A stretch of DNA of 64,000 bases from Photorhabdus asymbiotica (GCF_003634575.1 NZ_RBLJ01000002.1:868001-932000), one strand, 5' to 3'; counted from the first letter of the stretch, positions 37,728 through 49,970 are shown. Made by a program: numbers and translations. Notes: generated by a model from the letters alone, not told the origin.

Positions 37728-38858
37728 TCAGGCGAAGTATTCTCGAATATGTTTAATGACAATCTGCTGTTCAGCGTCTGTCATGTTGTAAAACATTGGC
37801 AGACGTACCAGACGATCACTTTCACTAGTGGTAAAATGGTCTTCTCCGTGCAAGCGGCCAAATTTTTCACCACCCGGGCTGGTGTGCAGAGAAACATAAT
37901 GGAATACCGTTAGTACTCCTGCATCTTTCATATAGTTATTGAATGCAGAGCGTTCTTCAACATCTTTCAGCTTGATATAGAACATATGGGCATTATGCTT
38001 CAATCCTTCCGGTATTACAGGCAATGTCAGGCGACCAGCATCAGCCAACGGTTTTAATGCCTGATAATAGGTATTCCACAAGGCGAGACGACGTTCATTG
38101 ATTTTTATAGCTTCTTCGAGTTGAGCCCACAAATAAGCAGCCTGAAGATCTGACATAAGATAACTAGAGCCGATATCGCGCCAGGTATATTTATCGACCT
38201 GACCACGGAAAAACTGGCTACGGTTGGTCCCTTTTTCTCGGATGATTTCCGCTCGGGGGATCAATGATTCGTCATTGATAAGTGCAGCACCTCCTTCACC
38301 ACCAGAAGAGTAGTTTTTAGTTTCATGAAAACTATAGCAACCGATATGCCCAATAGTTCCCAATGCGCGACCTTTATAAGCAGACATTACCCCCTGGGCT
38401 GCATCTTCCACTACAAACAGATTATATTTCTCTGCCAGGGCCATGATTTCATCCATTTCACAAGCCACACCCGCGTAATGAACAGGAACAATCACACGTG
38501 TTCTATCTGTAATTGCAGCTTCTATCTTAGTTTCATCAATATTCATGGTATCTGGACGGATATCCACAAAAACAATCGTTGCTCCACGCAGTACAAATGC
38601 GTTAGAAGTAGAAACGAAAGTGAAACTCGGCATGATAACTTCATCACCGGGCTGGATATTTAGCAAAATAGCCGCCATTTCTAGCGAAGCTGTACAGGAT
38701 GGCGTCAATAGAACTTTCGGGCAATTGAAATGTTGTTCCATCCACTCTTCACAACGTTTGGTAAAACCGCCGTCCCCACAAAGCTTACCGCTCTCTATTG
38801 CCTGCTTCATGTAATCTAATTCAGTGCCGACTACTGGTGGTCTATTAAATGGAATCAT
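37728..38858 (-). CDS. wecE: dTDP-4-amino-4,6-dideoxygalactose transaminase
   Basis: 376 residues from the ATG at 38858 (M-I-P-F-N-R-P-P), E. coli length; earlier in-frame starts fall within wecD. DegT/DnrJ/EryC1 fold: S-C-T-A-S-L-E-M-A, V-E-D-A-A-Q-G, PLP-Lys in H-E-T-K-N-Y-S-S-G-G-E-G-G. It aminates dTDP-4-keto-6-deoxyglucose with glutamate on the Fuc4NAc branch. Overlaps wecD by 14 bp. Confidence 0.96.
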   Translation of the reverse strand: MIPFNRPPVVGTELDYMKQAIESGKLCGDGGFTKRCEEWMEQHFNCPKVLLTPSCTASLEMAAILLNIQPGDEVIMPSFTFVSTSNAFVLRGATIVFVDIRPDTMNIDETKIEAAITDRTRVIVPVHYAGVACEMDEIMALAEKYNLFVVEDAAQGVMSAYKGRALGTIGHIGCYSFHETKNYSSGGEGGAALINDESLIPRAEIIREKGTNRSQFFRGQVDKYTWRDIGSSYLMSDLQAAYLWAQLEEAIKINERRLALWNTYYQALKPLADAGRLTLPVIPEGLKHNAHMFYIKLKDVEERSAFNNYMKDAGVLTVFHYVSLHTSPGGEKFGRLHGEDHFTTSESDRLVRLPMFYNMTDAEQQIVIKHIREYFA

Positions 38859-39591
38859 TTTGTCCCCGGTATAACCAATAAGCGATGCTTTCAACGAATG
38901 CACCATTGCGTGTATAAAGACGCAAAGCAGCAATGTTGCTGGTTTGTGTCGCAATCCTTAATTGCCGTATTTGATGGCTTTGGCACCACTGCTGTGCCGC
39001 CGCCATTAACTTTGAACCAATCCCACAACCCGTCTTTTCTGGAAATGCTGCCAGCAACCCCATACGAGCCTGACCTTCCCCTAACTCCCGCAAAGTAACA
39101 AACCCTGCTGGTTGCCCGTTATCCCCATTCACCAGTAAACATTGATGATCAAATGTACCCAACACAGCTTTCTCAATCCAGGTAGAATAGAAACGACCAC
39201 TATCCTGCGGCTGATACCAAGGAGTGCGGAAACGACTTAAAGAAAATACTTTAGACGCCATTTCTTTCAACATTGGAATATCTTGCTGTGTTGCCGATAT
39301 CATCTCACCCTCAGAATTATCACTATCATTCTTCGTAGTAATATAAGCATCTTTTGTGCCAATCATTAAGGAAAGGTCTATTTCCCCTTCTACCAACGAA
39401 AAACCCAATGCCGATAATCCATCAATAATGTCTGGCCGCTGTACAGGCACTTTAGCCTGCACTAAAGAATACCGTTCTAATTGAGGTACAGTTAATAACT
39501 TGGAATCAGGTGTAAAATCAAGACGAGCCGTGGAAAATCCAAAATAATGGCTATCCCACTCTAATGACTCAATATTGGCGTGAACGAACAT
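38845..39591 (-). CDS. wecD: dTDP-fucosamine acetyltransferase WecD
   Basis: 248 residues, about twenty more than E. coli, because of a Ser/Asp/Asn-rich linker near residues 80-95. GNAT fold: [21 protein letters not shown] and the CoA loop G-C-G-I-G-S-K-L-M, ending in A-Y-W-L-Y-R. It N-acetylates dTDP-Fuc4N. It overlaps rffH by 23 bp, so the two are tightly coupled. Confidence 0.94.
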   Translation of the reverse strand: MFVHANIESLEWDSHYFGFSTARLDFTPDSKLLTVPQLERYSLVQAKVPVQRPDIIDGLSALGFSLVEGEIDLSLMIGTKDAYITTKNDSDNSEGEMISATQQDIPMLKEMASKVFSLSRFRTPWYQPQDSGRFYSTWIEKAVLGTFDHQCLLVNGDNGQPAGFVTLRELGEGQARMGLLAAFPEKTGCGIGSKLMAAAQQWCQSHQIRQLRIATQTSNIAALRLYTRNGAFVESIAYWLYRGQNDSI

Positions 39592-40450
39592 GAAGTAGAT
39601 CCAACAGATATTGGCCGTAACCAGTTTTTGACAAAGATTTTGCTGCTGCTGCTAATTGTTCATCACCCAACCAACCATTACGCCAGGCAATTTCTTCAAG
39701 GCAGGCGATTTTAAAACCCTGACGCTTCTCAACAGTCTGTACGAAAGTGCTGGCCTCAATCAGGCTATCGTGAGTGCCGGTATCTAGCCAAGCAAAACCA
39801 CGCCCTAACAGTTCAACATTCAGTTCACCACGTTCCAGATACATCTGGTTAATACTGGTAATTTCCAATTCACCCCGTGCAGAGGGCTTCACCTGTTTGG
39901 CAAAATCCACAACCTGATTATCATAGAAATAAAGACCTGTTACCGCCCAGTTAGATTTTGGTTTTTCTGGTTTTTCCTCAATAGAAAGAACATGAAATTC
40001 ATCATCAAATTCCACCACACCAAAGCGCTCAGGGTCCATTACCTGATAACCAAAAATAGTCGCCCCTTTTCCGCGGGAAACCACTTTCTTCAGTTTCGGA
40101 CTGAATGCTTGCCCAAAGTAGACATTATCTCCCAATACCAAGCAACAGGATTCGCCGCTGATAAACTTTTCACCAATCAGAAATGCCTGAGCTAAACCAT
40201 CCGGGGATGGTTGTTTTTCATAACTTAAACGAATACCAAATTTGTCACCATTGCCAAGCAATCGGTGGAAAGAAGGTAAATCTTCTGGTGTGGAGATAAT
40301 TAAAACATCGCGTATCCCTGCCAGCATTAATACTGACAAAGGATAATAAATCATTGGTTTATCATAAATCGGCAGTAATTGCTTGGAAACACCTAGTGTT
40401 ATCGGATGTAACCGGGAACCCGATCCTCCTGCCAGAATAATGCCTTTCAT
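39569..40450 (-). CDS. rffH: Glucose-1-phosphate thymidylyltransferase RffH
   Basis: 293 residues, E. coli length. Nucleotide-binding [11 protein letters not shown] near the N-terminus, [16 protein letters not shown], and [10 protein letters not shown]. It makes dTDP-glucose, the first step of the Fuc4NAc branch, paralogous to RmlA. Confidence 0.96.
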   Translation of the reverse strand: MKGIILAGGSGSRLHPITLGVSKQLLPIYDKPMIYYPLSVLMLAGIRDVLIISTPEDLPSFHRLLGNGDKFGIRLSYEKQPSPDGLAQAFLIGEKFISGESCCLVLGDNVYFGQAFSPKLKKVVSRGKGATIFGYQVMDPERFGVVEFDDEFHVLSIEEKPEKPKSNWAVTGLYFYDNQVVDFAKQVKPSARGELEITSINQMYLERGELNVELLGRGFAWLDTGTHDSLIEASTFVQTVEKRQGFKIACLEEIAWRNGWLGDEQLAAAAKSLSKTGYGQYLLDLLHVRSRQY

Positions 40451-40467
40451 GTTACCTCCAACGTAGC

Positions 40468-41538
40468 TCAGTCTCTACCTAATCCGAGGCGCTCACCGGC
40501 ATAAGAACCATCCTGAACTCTGCGCCACCAGTTTTCATTTTCCAGATACCACTGAACTGTTTTACGAATACCTGATTCAAAAGTTTCCTGGGGTTTCCAA
40601 CCCAACTCATGCTCAATTTTTGCTGCATCAATAGCATAACGCATGTCATGGCCAGGACGATCTGTGACATGAGCAATCAAATCACGATAATAAGCAATAT
40701 TTGCTGGTTTCTCTGGACAAAACTCTTCCAGCAATTCACAAATTGCACAAACCACATCAATATTTTTTCGCTCATTATGACCGCCAATATTGTAGGTTCT
40801 ACCTGGTTCTGCTTTTGTGACAACCAGATAGAGCGCTCTGGCATGATCCTCCACATACAGCCAATCACGAATTTGTTTTCCCTCACCATATACTGGCAAG
40901 GATTTGCCTGCTAATGCATTCAAAATCATTAACGGTATCAATTTTTCCGGGAAGTGATAAGGACCGTAATTATTTGAACAATTAGTAATAATTGTCGGTA
41001 AACCATAAGTTCGATGCCATGCTCTTACTAGATGGTCACTAGACGCCTTGGATGCTGAATATGGGCTACTTGGTGCATAAGGAGTCTCTTCAGTAAAGAA
41101 ACCATCCTCACCATGTAAATCACCATACACTTCATCTGTTGAAATATGATGAAAACGGAAAGTGACTTGTTTCTCCTTACTCAATTTTTGCCAGAAAGCA
41201 CGAGCAGCTTCTAGCAGAACATAAGTACCAACAATGTTAGTTTCGACAAATGCCGCAGGACCATCAATAGAGCGATCCACATGGCTTTCTGCCGCCAGAT
41301 GCATTACACAATCCGGTTGATACTGCTCAAACACCCGATCCAACGCTTCACGCTGGCAAATATCAACCCGTTCAAAAGCATAACGTGAGCTATCTGCAAC
41401 TGAGGCAAGGGACTCTAGATTGCCAGCATAAGTCAAGCTATCAACCACAACTACACTGTCTTGTGTATTATCAATAATATGTCGCACAACAGCAGAACCA
41501 ATAAAACCCGCTCCACCTGTGATTAGAATACGTCTCAA
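40468..41538 (-). CDS. rffG: dTDP-glucose 4,6-dehydratase RffG
   Basis: 356 residues from a TTG start at 41538, chosen because it overlaps the wecC stop (TTGA) and gives [14 protein letters not shown], one residue longer than E. coli overall. The extension to 41568 lies inside wecC. NAD-binding G-G-A-G-F-I-G, catalytic Y-S-A-S-K and the S-T-D-E-V-Y-G-D motif. It makes dTDP-4-keto-6-deoxyglucose. Confidence 0.95.
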   Translation of the reverse strand: MRRILITGGAGFIGSAVVRHIIDNTQDSVVVVDSLTYAGNLESLASVADSSRYAFERVDICQREALDRVFEQYQPDCVMHLAAESHVDRSIDGPAAFVETNIVGTYVLLEAARAFWQKLSKEKQVTFRFHHISTDEVYGDLHGEDGFFTEETPYAPSSPYSASKASSDHLVRAWHRTYGLPTIITNCSNNYGPYHFPEKLIPLMILNALAGKSLPVYGEGKQIRDWLYVEDHARALYLVVTKAEPGRTYNIGGHNERKNIDVVCAICELLEEFCPEKPANIAYYRDLIAHVTDRPGHDMRYAIDAAKIEHELGWKPQETFESGIRKTVQWYLENENWWRRVQDGSYAGERLGLGRD

Positions 41539-42797
41539 CGCCAGACTCCTTTTGTATCCACAATCCATTTCTGTTTAATGTCATAACCATTTACCGCTTT
41601 AAACTGATTATGATCCACCAGCATCAACAGAATATCCGCTTCTTCCAACGCTTTCTCCAAGTTAACCAATCGAACTATTTCCTTCAAAGAAGTTGGTAAT
41701 TCATGAACATTAGGTTCTACAGCCAGCGTCTCACCTGCATGCCATTGCGCAACCATACGGGTGATATGCACCGCTGGACTTTCACGCAAGTCATCAATAT
41801 TTGGTTTAAATGCCAAACCAAAACAGGCAATCTTCACTTCTCCAGCGCGTTTTCCACTTTCAGCCAGACAATCCGCAACAGCAGCTTTTACTTGATCGAT
41901 TACCCATAACGGCTTTCCATCGTTAACTAAACGCGCTGTATGTATAAGACGTGATTGTTTAGGGTTTTGGGAAACGATGAACCACGGGTCAACAGCAATA
42001 CAGTGCCCTCCTACACCAGGGCCAGGCTGAAGAATATTTACGCGGGGATGACGGTTTGCTAAACGGATAAGCTCCCACACGTCGATACCTTGATCAGCAC
42101 AAATAAGGGAAAGCTCATTAGCAAATGCAATGTTTACATCTCGAAAGCTATTTTCCGTCAGCTTACACATTTCTGCTGTCTTTGAATTAGTGATAACACA
42201 TTCACCTTCAAGGAAAATTTTATACAGCTCGCTGGCTCTGGCTGAAGATTTTTGCGTCATACCACCAACAACACGGTCATTCTTAATCAACTCGACCATC
42301 ACCTGGCCTGGTAACACGCGCTCAGGACAGTAAGCGATATCAATATCAGATTCCTCACCTACCTGCTGAGGAAAAGTTAAATCAGGACGCGCGGCTGCCA
42401 ACCATTCTGCCATCTGCTCCGTCGCACCTACTGGTGAAGTAGATTCTAGAATCACCAGATCGCCTTTTTTCAGAATTGGTGCCACTGATTCAGCGGCGGA
42501 ACACACATACTTCATATCCGGTTCATGCTCACCTTTAAAAGGCGTAGGGACAGCTATCAAAAAAGCATCTGCTGGTAATGGAGAAGTTACTGCTTCCAAG
42601 TAACCCTCCTCCACCGCCGTTTTCACCACTTTATCCAGATCCGGTTCTACAATATGAATTTCACCGCGATTAATCGTTTCCACCGCAAGCTGATTAACAT
42701 CGACCCCGATGACTTTCTTATTACGGGATGCAAACGCCGCCGCAGTGGGTAAACCGATATACCCAAGACCGATAACAGAAATAGTTTCAAAACTCAT
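41535..42797 (-). CDS. wecC: UDP-N-acetylmannosamine dehydrogenase
   Basis: 420 residues, E. coli length. NAD-binding [12 protein letters not shown], the E-S-T-S-P-V-G-A-T motif, [15 protein letters not shown] and [12 protein letters not shown] with the catalytic cysteine. It oxidises UDP-ManNAc to UDP-ManNAcA. Four bases after wecB. Confidence 0.97.
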   Translation of the reverse strand: MSFETISVIGLGYIGLPTAAAFASRNKKVIGVDVNQLAVETINRGEIHIVEPDLDKVVKTAVEEGYLEAVTSPLPADAFLIAVPTPFKGEHEPDMKYVCSAAESVAPILKKGDLVILESTSPVGATEQMAEWLAAARPDLTFPQQVGEESDIDIAYCPERVLPGQVMVELIKNDRVVGGMTQKSSARASELYKIFLEGECVITNSKTAEMCKLTENSFRDVNIAFANELSLICADQGIDVWELIRLANRHPRVNILQPGPGVGGHCIAVDPWFIVSQNPKQSRLIHTARLVNDGKPLWVIDQVKAAVADCLAESGKRAGEVKIACFGLAFKPNIDDLRESPAVHITRMVAQWHAGETLAVEPNVHELPTSLKEIVRLVNLEKALEEADILLMLVDHNQFKAVNGYDIKQKWIVDTKGVWR

Positions 42798-42801
42798 AAT
42801 G

Positions 42802-43923
42802 TCACCTGATTTTTTTCAAAGCGTCGAGAATTCGTTGACAAGCATCACCATCCCCGTAAGGATTATGAGCTCGACTCATTTGCTGATAGGCGGCATCGTC
42901 TGTCAACAATCGAGTCACCTCTTCTACGATAGTTCTTGTATCTGTTCCTACCAAACGTACCGTTCCGGCATCAACTGCTTCTGGCCGTTCGGTAGTATTA
43001 CGCATCACCAAAACTGGTTTTCCCAAAGAAGGCGCTTCTTCCTGAATGCCGCCAGAATCCGTCAGAATCATATAGGAATGGTTCATCAGATAGACAAATG
43101 GCAAATAATCCTGTGGTTTTATGAGAATGATATTATCAATATTATGCAAAATGCGTTTTACCGGCTCACAGACATTTGGGTTCAGATGAACTGGATAAAC
43201 TACTTGTACCTCTGGATGAGAGCGGGCTATCTGCGCCAAAGCTTCACAAATTCGCTCAAACCCACCACCAAAACTTTCACGACGATGACCCGTTACCAGA
43301 ATCATTTTTTTATTAGTATCAATAAACGGGTAATGTTCCGCCAACTTACTTCGCATAGTCTCGTCATTCATTATCCGATCGCGTACCCACAACAACGCAT
43401 CAATCACGGTATTGCCCGTGACAAAAACCTGATTATCCGCTATTGATTCTTTCTGTAAATTCTTACGAGAGTTTTCCGTCGGAGCGAAATGATACATGGC
43501 CAAATGCCCAGCAATCTTACGGTTTGCCTCTTCCGGCCAAGGGGAATAGAGATCGCCAGTTCTTAGTCCAGCTTCAATATGTCCGACAGGGACACGCTGG
43601 TAGAACGCAGCCAAACTGGTTGCCATAGTTGTTGTAGTATCTCCATGAACCAACACAACATCAGGCTTAAATTCAGCCAAAACAGGCTTCAATCCCTCCA
43701 GAATACGACACGTGATATCCGTTAAATCTTGCCCTGATTTCATAATATTGAGATCAAAATCGGGAGTGATCTCAAAAAGGTGCAACACCTGATCCAACAT
43801 TTCCCGGTGTTGGGCAGTAACACATACTTTCGCTTCGAAGGCTTCATCCTTTGCCAGCGCATGTACCAACGGAGCCATTTTGATGGCTTCCGGCCGGGTA
43901 CCAAACACAGTCAACACTTTCAC
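42802..43923 (-). CDS. wecB: UDP-N-acetylglucosamine 2-epimerase
   Basis: 373 residues. [42 protein letters not shown] and [10 protein letters not shown] are all diagnostic. It supplies UDP-ManNAc for WecC. 127 bp separates it from wzzE. Confidence 0.97.
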   Translation of the reverse strand: MKVLTVFGTRPEAIKMAPLVHALAKDEAFEAKVCVTAQHREMLDQVLHLFEITPDFDLNIMKSGQDLTDITCRILEGLKPVLAEFKPDVVLVHGDTTTTMATSLAAFYQRVPVGHIEAGLRTGDLYSPWPEEANRKIAGHLAMYHFAPTENSRKNLQKESIADNQVFVTGNTVIDALLWVRDRIMNDETMRSKLAEHYPFIDTNKKMILVTGHRRESFGGGFERICEALAQIARSHPEVQVVYPVHLNPNVCEPVKRILHNIDNIILIKPQDYLPFVYLMNHSYMILTDSGGIQEEAPSLGKPVLVMRNTTERPEAVDAGTVRLVGTDTRTIVEEVTRLLTDDAAYQQMSRAHNPYGDGDACQRILDALKKIR

Positions 43924-44050
43924 AGTGACTCTCTTATTAGTCAGTAACTTGCAGATCTCCCTGCAAAAACACTCTTTAATACTATTTATTTCCGCTTCTG
44001 GTTTTGTGAAAAATATCTTTCAAAAGCAGTAATTTATTATAACCATTTGG

Positions 44051-45106
44051 TTACTTACGCGGACGCCGCACCAGTGCCATTCCAGCACCAACTAAAGTAC
44101 CAACAGTGCCCCACATGATGACAATGAACATTCTACGTGGACTGTCTCTGGTAACAGGTTCCTCAGGAGTTCTCAGATAACGATAAGTCTGGAATTGATC
44201 CTGCAATGTCGGATGAACATTCAATGTCGCTAACATCGCAATATTCTGGTCATAGTCCACATCATAATCAGGGCCTGTTGCTTGCAGAGTTTCAAGCTGA
44301 GCCTGTAACAACGGTGCACCTAACATAAACATTTTTGAATCAGGCAACTGATCAATTGGTGTATCAGTTTGATTGCGCCGGATTCCTTGCTTTTCCGCAA
44401 TTTTCAAGGATTGTTGCAACACATTCATTTCGCGGTTATAAACCGCTTTAGCAACCATTTCTTGTCGCTTAACCAATGCATTCATAGATTGAGTACGGGT
44501 ATCCCATGCGCCTCTTACTTCATCATTCAAATGAGTACTGGCGCGACTGTTGGCAAAAGCAATGTATTGGCGTAAGAGTTGATTTGCTTGTACAGAAGAC
44601 TCTGCTGTCAGTTTGATACTGTCATTCAGCACTTTCTTATCATCATGAGGAATGAACTGAATATTATTGATTAACTCGTCCAGTAAAGCAGCATCTGCTC
44701 TGGCATCACCTTCTTGATGTTGTTTGTAGTAATCAGATTTTAACCAAAATTCACGGCGGGTATCATATGCCGCTAGCTGAGTGATGAATTCTTTATAAGC
44801 TTCTTCTGGAATAGACGGTAACTGAGTTTCCTGTGAAACGTTAATGTGAGTATCCAAATTGCGCAAGAATTGCTGCTGAGAGTAATAACTACCTAAATGA
44901 TTAGTCGTAGGCAAGTCAGTGGTTGCCGTTGCACTCCATTTTTGTTGCATCAAATAAGATGCCCCCAGAGCTATAGCAGCGAAGATTATTGCTAGTACGA
45001 CAATCCATATCTTTCCACGCCATAAAGCACTGCACAAGGCTCCGATATCCAGCTCATGCTCCAGAGTCTGTTCATCTTGAATAGATTTCGTTTCTGATTT
45101 TATCAC
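44051..45106 (-). CDS. wzzE: ECA chain-length regulator WzzE
   Basis: 351 residues. Two membrane helices, at about 31-52 and near the C-terminus (324-344), flank a large periplasmic helical domain; a Pro-rich segment (E-E-P-V-T-R-D-S-P-R) precedes the second helix, as in polysaccharide co-polymerases. It sets ECA modal length with WzyE. Between wecA and wecB as in E. coli. Confidence 0.95.
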   Translation of the reverse strand: MIKSETKSIQDEQTLEHELDIGALCSALWRGKIWIVVLAIIFAAIALGASYLMQQKWSATATTDLPTTNHLGSYYSQQQFLRNLDTHINVSQETQLPSIPEEAYKEFITQLAAYDTRREFWLKSDYYKQHQEGDARADAALLDELINNIQFIPHDDKKVLNDSIKLTAESSVQANQLLRQYIAFANSRASTHLNDEVRGAWDTRTQSMNALVKRQEMVAKAVYNREMNVLQQSLKIAEKQGIRRNQTDTPIDQLPDSKMFMLGAPLLQAQLETLQATGPDYDVDYDQNIAMLATLNVHPTLQDQFQTYRYLRTPEEPVTRDSPRRMFIVIMWGTVGTLVGAGMALVRRPRK

Positions 45107-45132
45107 TGCACAAAACCTCTGTTGATAGATGT

Positions 45133-46218
45133 TTAATGGTTAGCAGAATAGCGTATACGACGTTTTTGCCGTTTAATGAAACGAGCTACCCGCCATGCAC
45201 GTTTGATGCAATAGCCATACAACATAAATGCAAGCAAGAACAATGCCAACATTACCCACTCAGGAACAAATTCCAGCCATTCGCCGATCATTCCAACAGC
45301 CGCTAATAAAGCTGCGGCAACAGTGATCACAACAAATGCCTGACGTGATGAAAATCCAGACCGCATAATCAGATGGTGAATATGTTGTCTATCTGGAGAA
45401 AATGGGCTCATTCCTTTACGCAAGCGACGGTACATGATGGCAACCATGTCCATTAAAGGAATGGCAATAATCCACAATGCAGTAACTGGACTCACAGGGG
45501 GTTCATTTCCCTGAGTAGACTCAATAAGCAACCAGATAATGGTAAAACCAATCAGTGTACTGCCTGCATCACCCATGAATACTTTAAAACGTTGGCTCAA
45601 GAAACCAAGATTGAGAAGAATATAAGGAACAATAGCCGCAATAAATGCAAAACACCATAATGCCAGTGCCGTGTTACCACTTCGATATAGCAAGATCCCC
45701 AAAGCACCGAAAGAGACACAGGATAACCCACCTAACAGTCCATCTATCCCATCAACCATATTGAATGCATTAATAGCAGCCCAAACAGCAAACAGCGTCA
45801 CAACATAACTGAATGGCCCAAGATTCATATCCCAAGGGCCAAAAGCATAGCCAAGGCTATTTAATTTCAAGCCGGCAAAATACATCATCGCAATACCAAC
45901 CAGAGCCTGAATAGTTGCTCGGACCTTAACGCTGATATCAAAACGATCATCCAATGCACCAACAAATACCAGTACAGTGGCACAAATTAAGTACGACCAT
46001 TTATGAGGTATAAACTCGTTTGTTATAACAAAAGCAAAACAGATCCCAGCAAATACAGTTATCCCACCAACCAGAGGCACTAACCCCTGATGATGTTTAC
46101 GATAATTGGGTTTATCAACGAGGCCGATTTTCCTTCCTGCGATACGCGCCATAAACAGAAACGCAAACGAAAACAGAAAAATGCAAAAAATTTCAATACT
46201 CATGCTGGAAATATTCAC
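45133..46218 (-). CDS. wecA: Undecaprenyl-phosphate GlcNAc-1-phosphate transferase
   Basis: 361 residues, eleven membrane segments, MraY/WecA family: V-D-K-P-N-Y-R-K-H-H-Q-G, G-A-L-D-D-R-F-D, N-M-V-D-G-I-D-G-L-L-G-G, F-M-G-D-A-G-S-T and the cytoplasmic D-R-Q-H-I-H-H motif. It makes GlcNAc-PP-undecaprenol, the lipid I of ECA, and often also primes O-antigen. First gene of the ECA operon. Confidence 0.97.
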   Translation of the reverse strand: MNISSMSIEIFCIFLFSFAFLFMARIAGRKIGLVDKPNYRKHHQGLVPLVGGITVFAGICFAFVITNEFIPHKWSYLICATVLVFVGALDDRFDISVKVRATIQALVGIAMMYFAGLKLNSLGYAFGPWDMNLGPFSYVVTLFAVWAAINAFNMVDGIDGLLGGLSCVSFGALGILLYRSGNTALALWCFAFIAAIVPYILLNLGFLSQRFKVFMGDAGSTLIGFTIIWLLIESTQGNEPPVSPVTALWIIAIPLMDMVAIMYRRLRKGMSPFSPDRQHIHHLIMRSGFSSRQAFVVITVAAALLAAVGMIGEWLEFVPEWVMLALFLLAFMLYGYCIKRAWRVARFIKRQKRRIRYSANH

Positions 46219-46451
46219 GATAAAAACTCTCCGTGAAAAACAAATATAACCTGGTTATTTATTATCCACAGCCACATGGTTTTTCTGGCCAGGAACCAAC
46301 CCCATAAATTCTCCGTTTCGTGAGGATACTTTTCTTTACTGTAGAAAAATTAATAACCTTTACATCATAATCTACGACGCTTATTGGAAAATGGGTTTCA
46401 TGCAAAATACATACCATATCTATATATGGATGGTGCTATAGCAACGGATGC

Positions 46452-46477
46452 AAAAAACGCCACAGAGCTGTGGCGTT
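46452..46477 (-). terminator. rho terminator
   Basis: Minus strand: perfect 10-bp stem AACGCCACAG / CTGTGGCGTT with a two-base loop, followed by TTTTTT, about 30 bases after the rho stop. Separates rho from the ECA operon. Confidence 0.88.
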
Positions 46478-46504
46478 GAAAATCATCATGAACTAAGTTA
46501 AAAA

Positions 46505-47764
46505 CTACGAACGTTTCATCATGTCAAAGAAATCGTCGTTTGTTTTACTCATAGCCAGTTTATTGATAAGGAACTCCATCGCATCTATTTCTCCCATTGG
46601 GTGAATAATTTTGCGAAGAATCCACATCTTTTGTAGTTCTTCAGATGTGGTAAGTAACTCTTCTTTACGTGTACCGGAACGGTTGTAATCAATAGCAGGG
46701 AAGACGCGTTTTTCAGCAATTTTACGTGAGAGGTGCAACTCCATATTACCAGTGCCTTTAAACTCTTCGTAAATCACTTCATCCATCTTCGAGCCTGTAT
46801 CCACCAATGCAGTAGCAATAATGGTCAAGCTTCCACCCTCTTCTACATTACGTGCAGCCCCGAAGAAACGTTTTGGACGATGCAACGCGTTAGCATCTAC
46901 ACCACCAGTCAGTACCTTACCGGATGCCGGAACAACCGTGTTATAGGCACGTGCCAAACGGGTAATAGAATCAAGCAGGATAATCACATCTTTTTTATGT
47001 TCAACCAGACGCTTTGCTTTCTCAATGACCATCTCTGCCACCTGAACGTGACGGGAAGCCGGCTCATCAAAAGTAGAAGCAATAACCTCACCCTTCACCA
47101 GACGTTGCATTTCAGTGACTTCTTCTGGACGCTCGTCAATTAGAAGTACCATCAATACACAATCTGGATGATTGTGAGCGATGTTAGCCGCAATATTTTG
47201 CAGCAACATAGTCTTACCCGCTTTTGGTGGAGCAACAATAAGACCACGTTGCCCGCGGCCAATCGGTGCAGCCAGATCCAGAACACGAGCCGTCAGATCC
47301 TCAGTGGAACCATTACCCCGTTCCATACGCAGGCGGTTATTAGCATGCAAAGGAGTTAAGTTTTCAAAAAGAATTTTACTGCGGGCATTTTCTGGTTTAT
47401 CAAAGTTAACTTCGTTAACTTTCAACAGTGCAAAATAGCGTTCACCTTCTTTAGGTGGACGGATTTTACCTGAAATTGTATCACCGGTACGGAGGTTAAA
47501 ACGGCGGATTTGGCTGGGAGAGACGTAGATATCATCGGGACCGGCAAGGTAGGAGCTGTCTGCTGAACGGAGGAATCCAAATCCATCCTGCAATATCTCC
47601 AGCACACCGTCCCCGAAGATGTCTTCTCCACTTTTCGCATGCTGCTTAAGGATAGAGAAGATAATATCTTGTTTACGCATACGGGCCAGATTTTCCAGCC
47701 CCATATTTTCGCCGAGTGTAATCAATTCAGATACCGGCGTATTCTTTAATTCGGTAAGATTCAT
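46505..47764 (-). CDS. rho: Transcription termination factor Rho
   Basis: 419 residues, identical in length to E. coli. N-terminal RNA-binding domain ([14 protein letters not shown]), OB fold with G-F-G-F-L-R, Walker [23 protein letters not shown] and the Q/R loops. Hexameric RNA-dependent ATPase that ends transcription. Position between trxA and wecA conserved. Confidence 0.98.
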   Translation of the reverse strand: MNLTELKNTPVSELITLGENMGLENLARMRKQDIIFSILKQHAKSGEDIFGDGVLEILQDGFGFLRSADSSYLAGPDDIYVSPSQIRRFNLRTGDTISGKIRPPKEGERYFALLKVNEVNFDKPENARSKILFENLTPLHANNRLRMERGNGSTEDLTARVLDLAAPIGRGQRGLIVAPPKAGKTMLLQNIAANIAHNHPDCVLMVLLIDERPEEVTEMQRLVKGEVIASTFDEPASRHVQVAEMVIEKAKRLVEHKKDVIILLDSITRLARAYNTVVPASGKVLTGGVDANALHRPKRFFGAARNVEEGGSLTIIATALVDTGSKMDEVIYEEFKGTGNMELHLSRKIAEKRVFPAIDYNRSGTRKEELLTTSEELQKMWILRKIIHPMGEIDAMEFLINKLAMSKTNDDFFDMMKRS

Positions 47765-48166
47765 AATGGTGGGTTCTTTAACTCGGGGTATATCTCGAAC
47801 TATGAACGTGAATAGTATGGCAGCGTCATCGATGCCTGTTTATTTTGTACAAAAAACAAATAAAACCTTTTATACATTATTTATATAAAAAGGTAATAAT
47901 TTGAAGTACCAAGATTGAGCTCAAATAAGACTGACAGGCTGTCAAAAACGCTGTTGAGATAATGCCGAAACACTACTGATTTCTATAAAAAAACTATCTC
48001 AACATAATGAGTTATACACCAAGTTATTCCCGTACAACCCATTGGATATTTTAGACTATCCAGAGATAACAGACTTATCAGACACTACAGATTATTCAGT
48101 ATGCAACATACTTCTAACATGAGGTATGTGATACAAGCAGTGGCGCTAACTTATCACGCTTCTTTA
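47765..48166 (-). promoter_or_regulatory. rho leader region
   Basis: About 400 bp upstream of rho with no protein gene I can support. In E. coli rho has a long autoregulated leader with a small leader peptide (rhoL); I looked for a similar peptide on the minus strand and found no convincing one. The stretch next to rho, ending CGAGATATACCCCGAGTTAA, looks conserved with E. coli. Confidence 0.45.
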
Positions 48167-48216
48167 CGGACGTCTAGCGGTCAATGAAATAAATAGTGAT
48201 ATACGCTAAACGTCCG
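48167..48216. repeat. Inverted repeat downstream of trxA
   Basis: Arms CGGACGTCTAGCG and CGCTAAACGTCCG (13 bp, one mismatch) separated by 24 bases, between the trxA stop and the rho leader. No T-run next to it. Could be a transcript-end structure or a protein site. Confidence 0.6.
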
Positions 48217-48239
48217 GTATTAGTGTGATCTCACTTCAA

Positions 48240-48566
48240 TCAGAGATTAGCATCCAAAAATTCTTTCAACTGAGTTTTTGACAATGCCCCCACTTTGGTG
48301 GCAGCTACCTGACCGTCTTTAAACAGTAGTAGCGTAGGAATGCCGCGGATACCATACTTAGGAGCAGTTGCCGGGTTATCATCAATGTTCAGTTTAGCAA
48401 TAGTCAGTTTACCTGAATATTCTGGTGCAATTTCATCTAAAATAGGTGCAATCATCTTACATGGACCACACCATGCAGCCCAAAAATCGACAAGAACTGG
48501 ACCCGCTGCTTTCAGAACATCAGCATCAAAGCTATCATCACTCAAATGAATAATTTTATCGCTCAT
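48240..48566 (-). CDS. trxA: Thioredoxin 1
   Basis: 108 residues with the active site W-C-G-P-C (C33, C36), F-W-A-A-W before it and the cis-proline in R-G-I-P-T-L-L. General cytoplasmic disulfide reductase. Divergent from rhlB and upstream of rho, as in E. coli. Confidence 0.98.
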   Translation of the reverse strand: MSDKIIHLSDDSFDADVLKAAGPVLVDFWAAWCGPCKMIAPILDEIAPEYSGKLTIAKLNIDDNPATAPKYGIRGIPTLLLFKDGQVAATKVGALSKTQLKEFLDANL

Positions 48567-48683
48567 TTTTTACTCCAAAGAATAATTTTTACCATGCTAG
48601 TGTAACATTACTGATATAAGGTTGCCTTTATTTCAGAGGATACACTTCCGTAAAACAACGGTTAACTGATATTCTACCACACT

Positions 48684-49970
48684 ATGAGTAAAACACACTT
48701 GACAGAAAAGAAGTTCTCCGACTTCGCCTTGCACCCCAAAGTCATAGAAGCTCTTGATAACAAGGGGTTTTCTAATTGTACGCCTATACAGGCACTGACA
48801 CTACCTTTCACTGTCGAAGGTCGCGATGTCGCGGGGCAAGCGCAAACTGGTACCGGGAAGACGCTAGCATTCTTAGCGTCTGCTTTTCATTATTTACTGA
48901 CTCATCCCATAGCAAAGGGGCGTCAAACCAATCAGCCAAGAGCGCTGATTATGGCTCCTACCCGTGAGCTAGCTGTACAGATTTACTCTGATGCAGAAGA
49001 TCTGGCACAAACAACGGGATTAAAGATGGGTCTTGCTTACGGCGGCGATGGTTATGACAAACAGCTGAAAGTGCTGGAATCCGGTGTTGACATTCTCATC
49101 GGCACAACCGGGCGTCTGATCGACTATACCAAGCAAGGGCATATTAACCTGAATGCCGTTCAGGTCGTGGTTCTTGATGAAGCCGATCGTATGTACGATC
49201 TGGGTTTTATCAAAGATATCCGCTGGCTATTTCGTCGAATGCCATCTGCCAATGAACGCATGAACCTGCTGTTTTCTGCTACTCTGTCTTACCGAGTCCG
49301 AGAACTAGCATTTGAGCAAATGAACCATGCAGAATATGTAGAAGTGGAACCGTTACAGAAAACGGGGCACCGTATCCGCGAAGAGCTGTTTTATCCTTCT
49401 AATGAAGAGAAGATGCGTCTGCTTCAGACGTTATTAGAAGAAGAATGGCCGGATCGCTGCATTATTTTCGCCAATACCAAACATCGTTGTGAAGATATCT
49501 GGGCTCATCTTGCTGCTGACGGACATCGCGTTGGTTTACTAACTGGTGATGTTGCACAGAAAAAACGGTTACGCATTCTGGAAGAATTTAGTAATGGCAA
49601 TATTGATATTCTGGTTGCAACTGATGTGGCAGCCCGTGGATTGCACATTCCATCCGTAACTCATGTTTTTAACTATGATTTACCCGATGATTGCGAAGAT
49701 TATGTTCATCGCATTGGTCGTACTGGACGTGCCGGGGAAAGTGGTCACTCTATCAGCCTGGCCTGTGAAGAATATGCTCTGAACCTGCCAGCAATAGAGG
49801 ATTATATTCAGCACCAGATCCCTGTCAGTAAATATAACAGTAATGCATTATTGAAAGATTTACCGGTTCCTAAACGCCGCCATCGCTCGCGTTCTGGAAA
49901 CCATCAGCGCCGTAATAATTTGTCGCATCGTAATAATACACCGCGTAATAACCGTAAACGTTCAGGCTAA
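48684..49970 (+). CDS. rhlB: ATP-dependent RNA helicase RhlB
   Basis: 428 residues. DEAD-box motifs: T-P-I-Q-A-L-T-L-P (Q), A-Q-T-G-T-G-K-T (I), P-T-R-E-L-A (Ia), D-E-A-D (II), S-A-T (III), H-R-I-G-R-T-G-R (VI). The basic Arg/Asn-rich tail ([11 protein letters not shown]) is typical of RhlB. Degradosome component that unwinds RNA for PNPase and RNase E. gppA follows after 5 bp. Confidence 0.97.
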   Translation: MSKTHLTEKKFSDFALHPKVIEALDNKGFSNCTPIQALTLPFTVEGRDVAGQAQTGTGKTLAFLASAFHYLLTHPIAKGRQTNQPRALIMAPTRELAVQIYSDAEDLAQTTGLKMGLAYGGDGYDKQLKVLESGVDILIGTTGRLIDYTKQGHINLNAVQVVVLDEADRMYDLGFIKDIRWLFRRMPSANERMNLLFSATLSYRVRELAFEQMNHAEYVEVEPLQKTGHRIREELFYPSNEEKMRLLQTLLEEEWPDRCIIFANTKHRCEDIWAHLAADGHRVGLLTGDVAQKKRLRILEEFSNGNIDILVATDVAARGLHIPSVTHVFNYDLPDDCEDYVHRIGRTGRAGESGHSISLACEEYALNLPAIEDYIQHQIPVSKYNSNALLKDLPVPKRRHRSRSGNHQRRNNLSHRNNTPRNNRKRSG

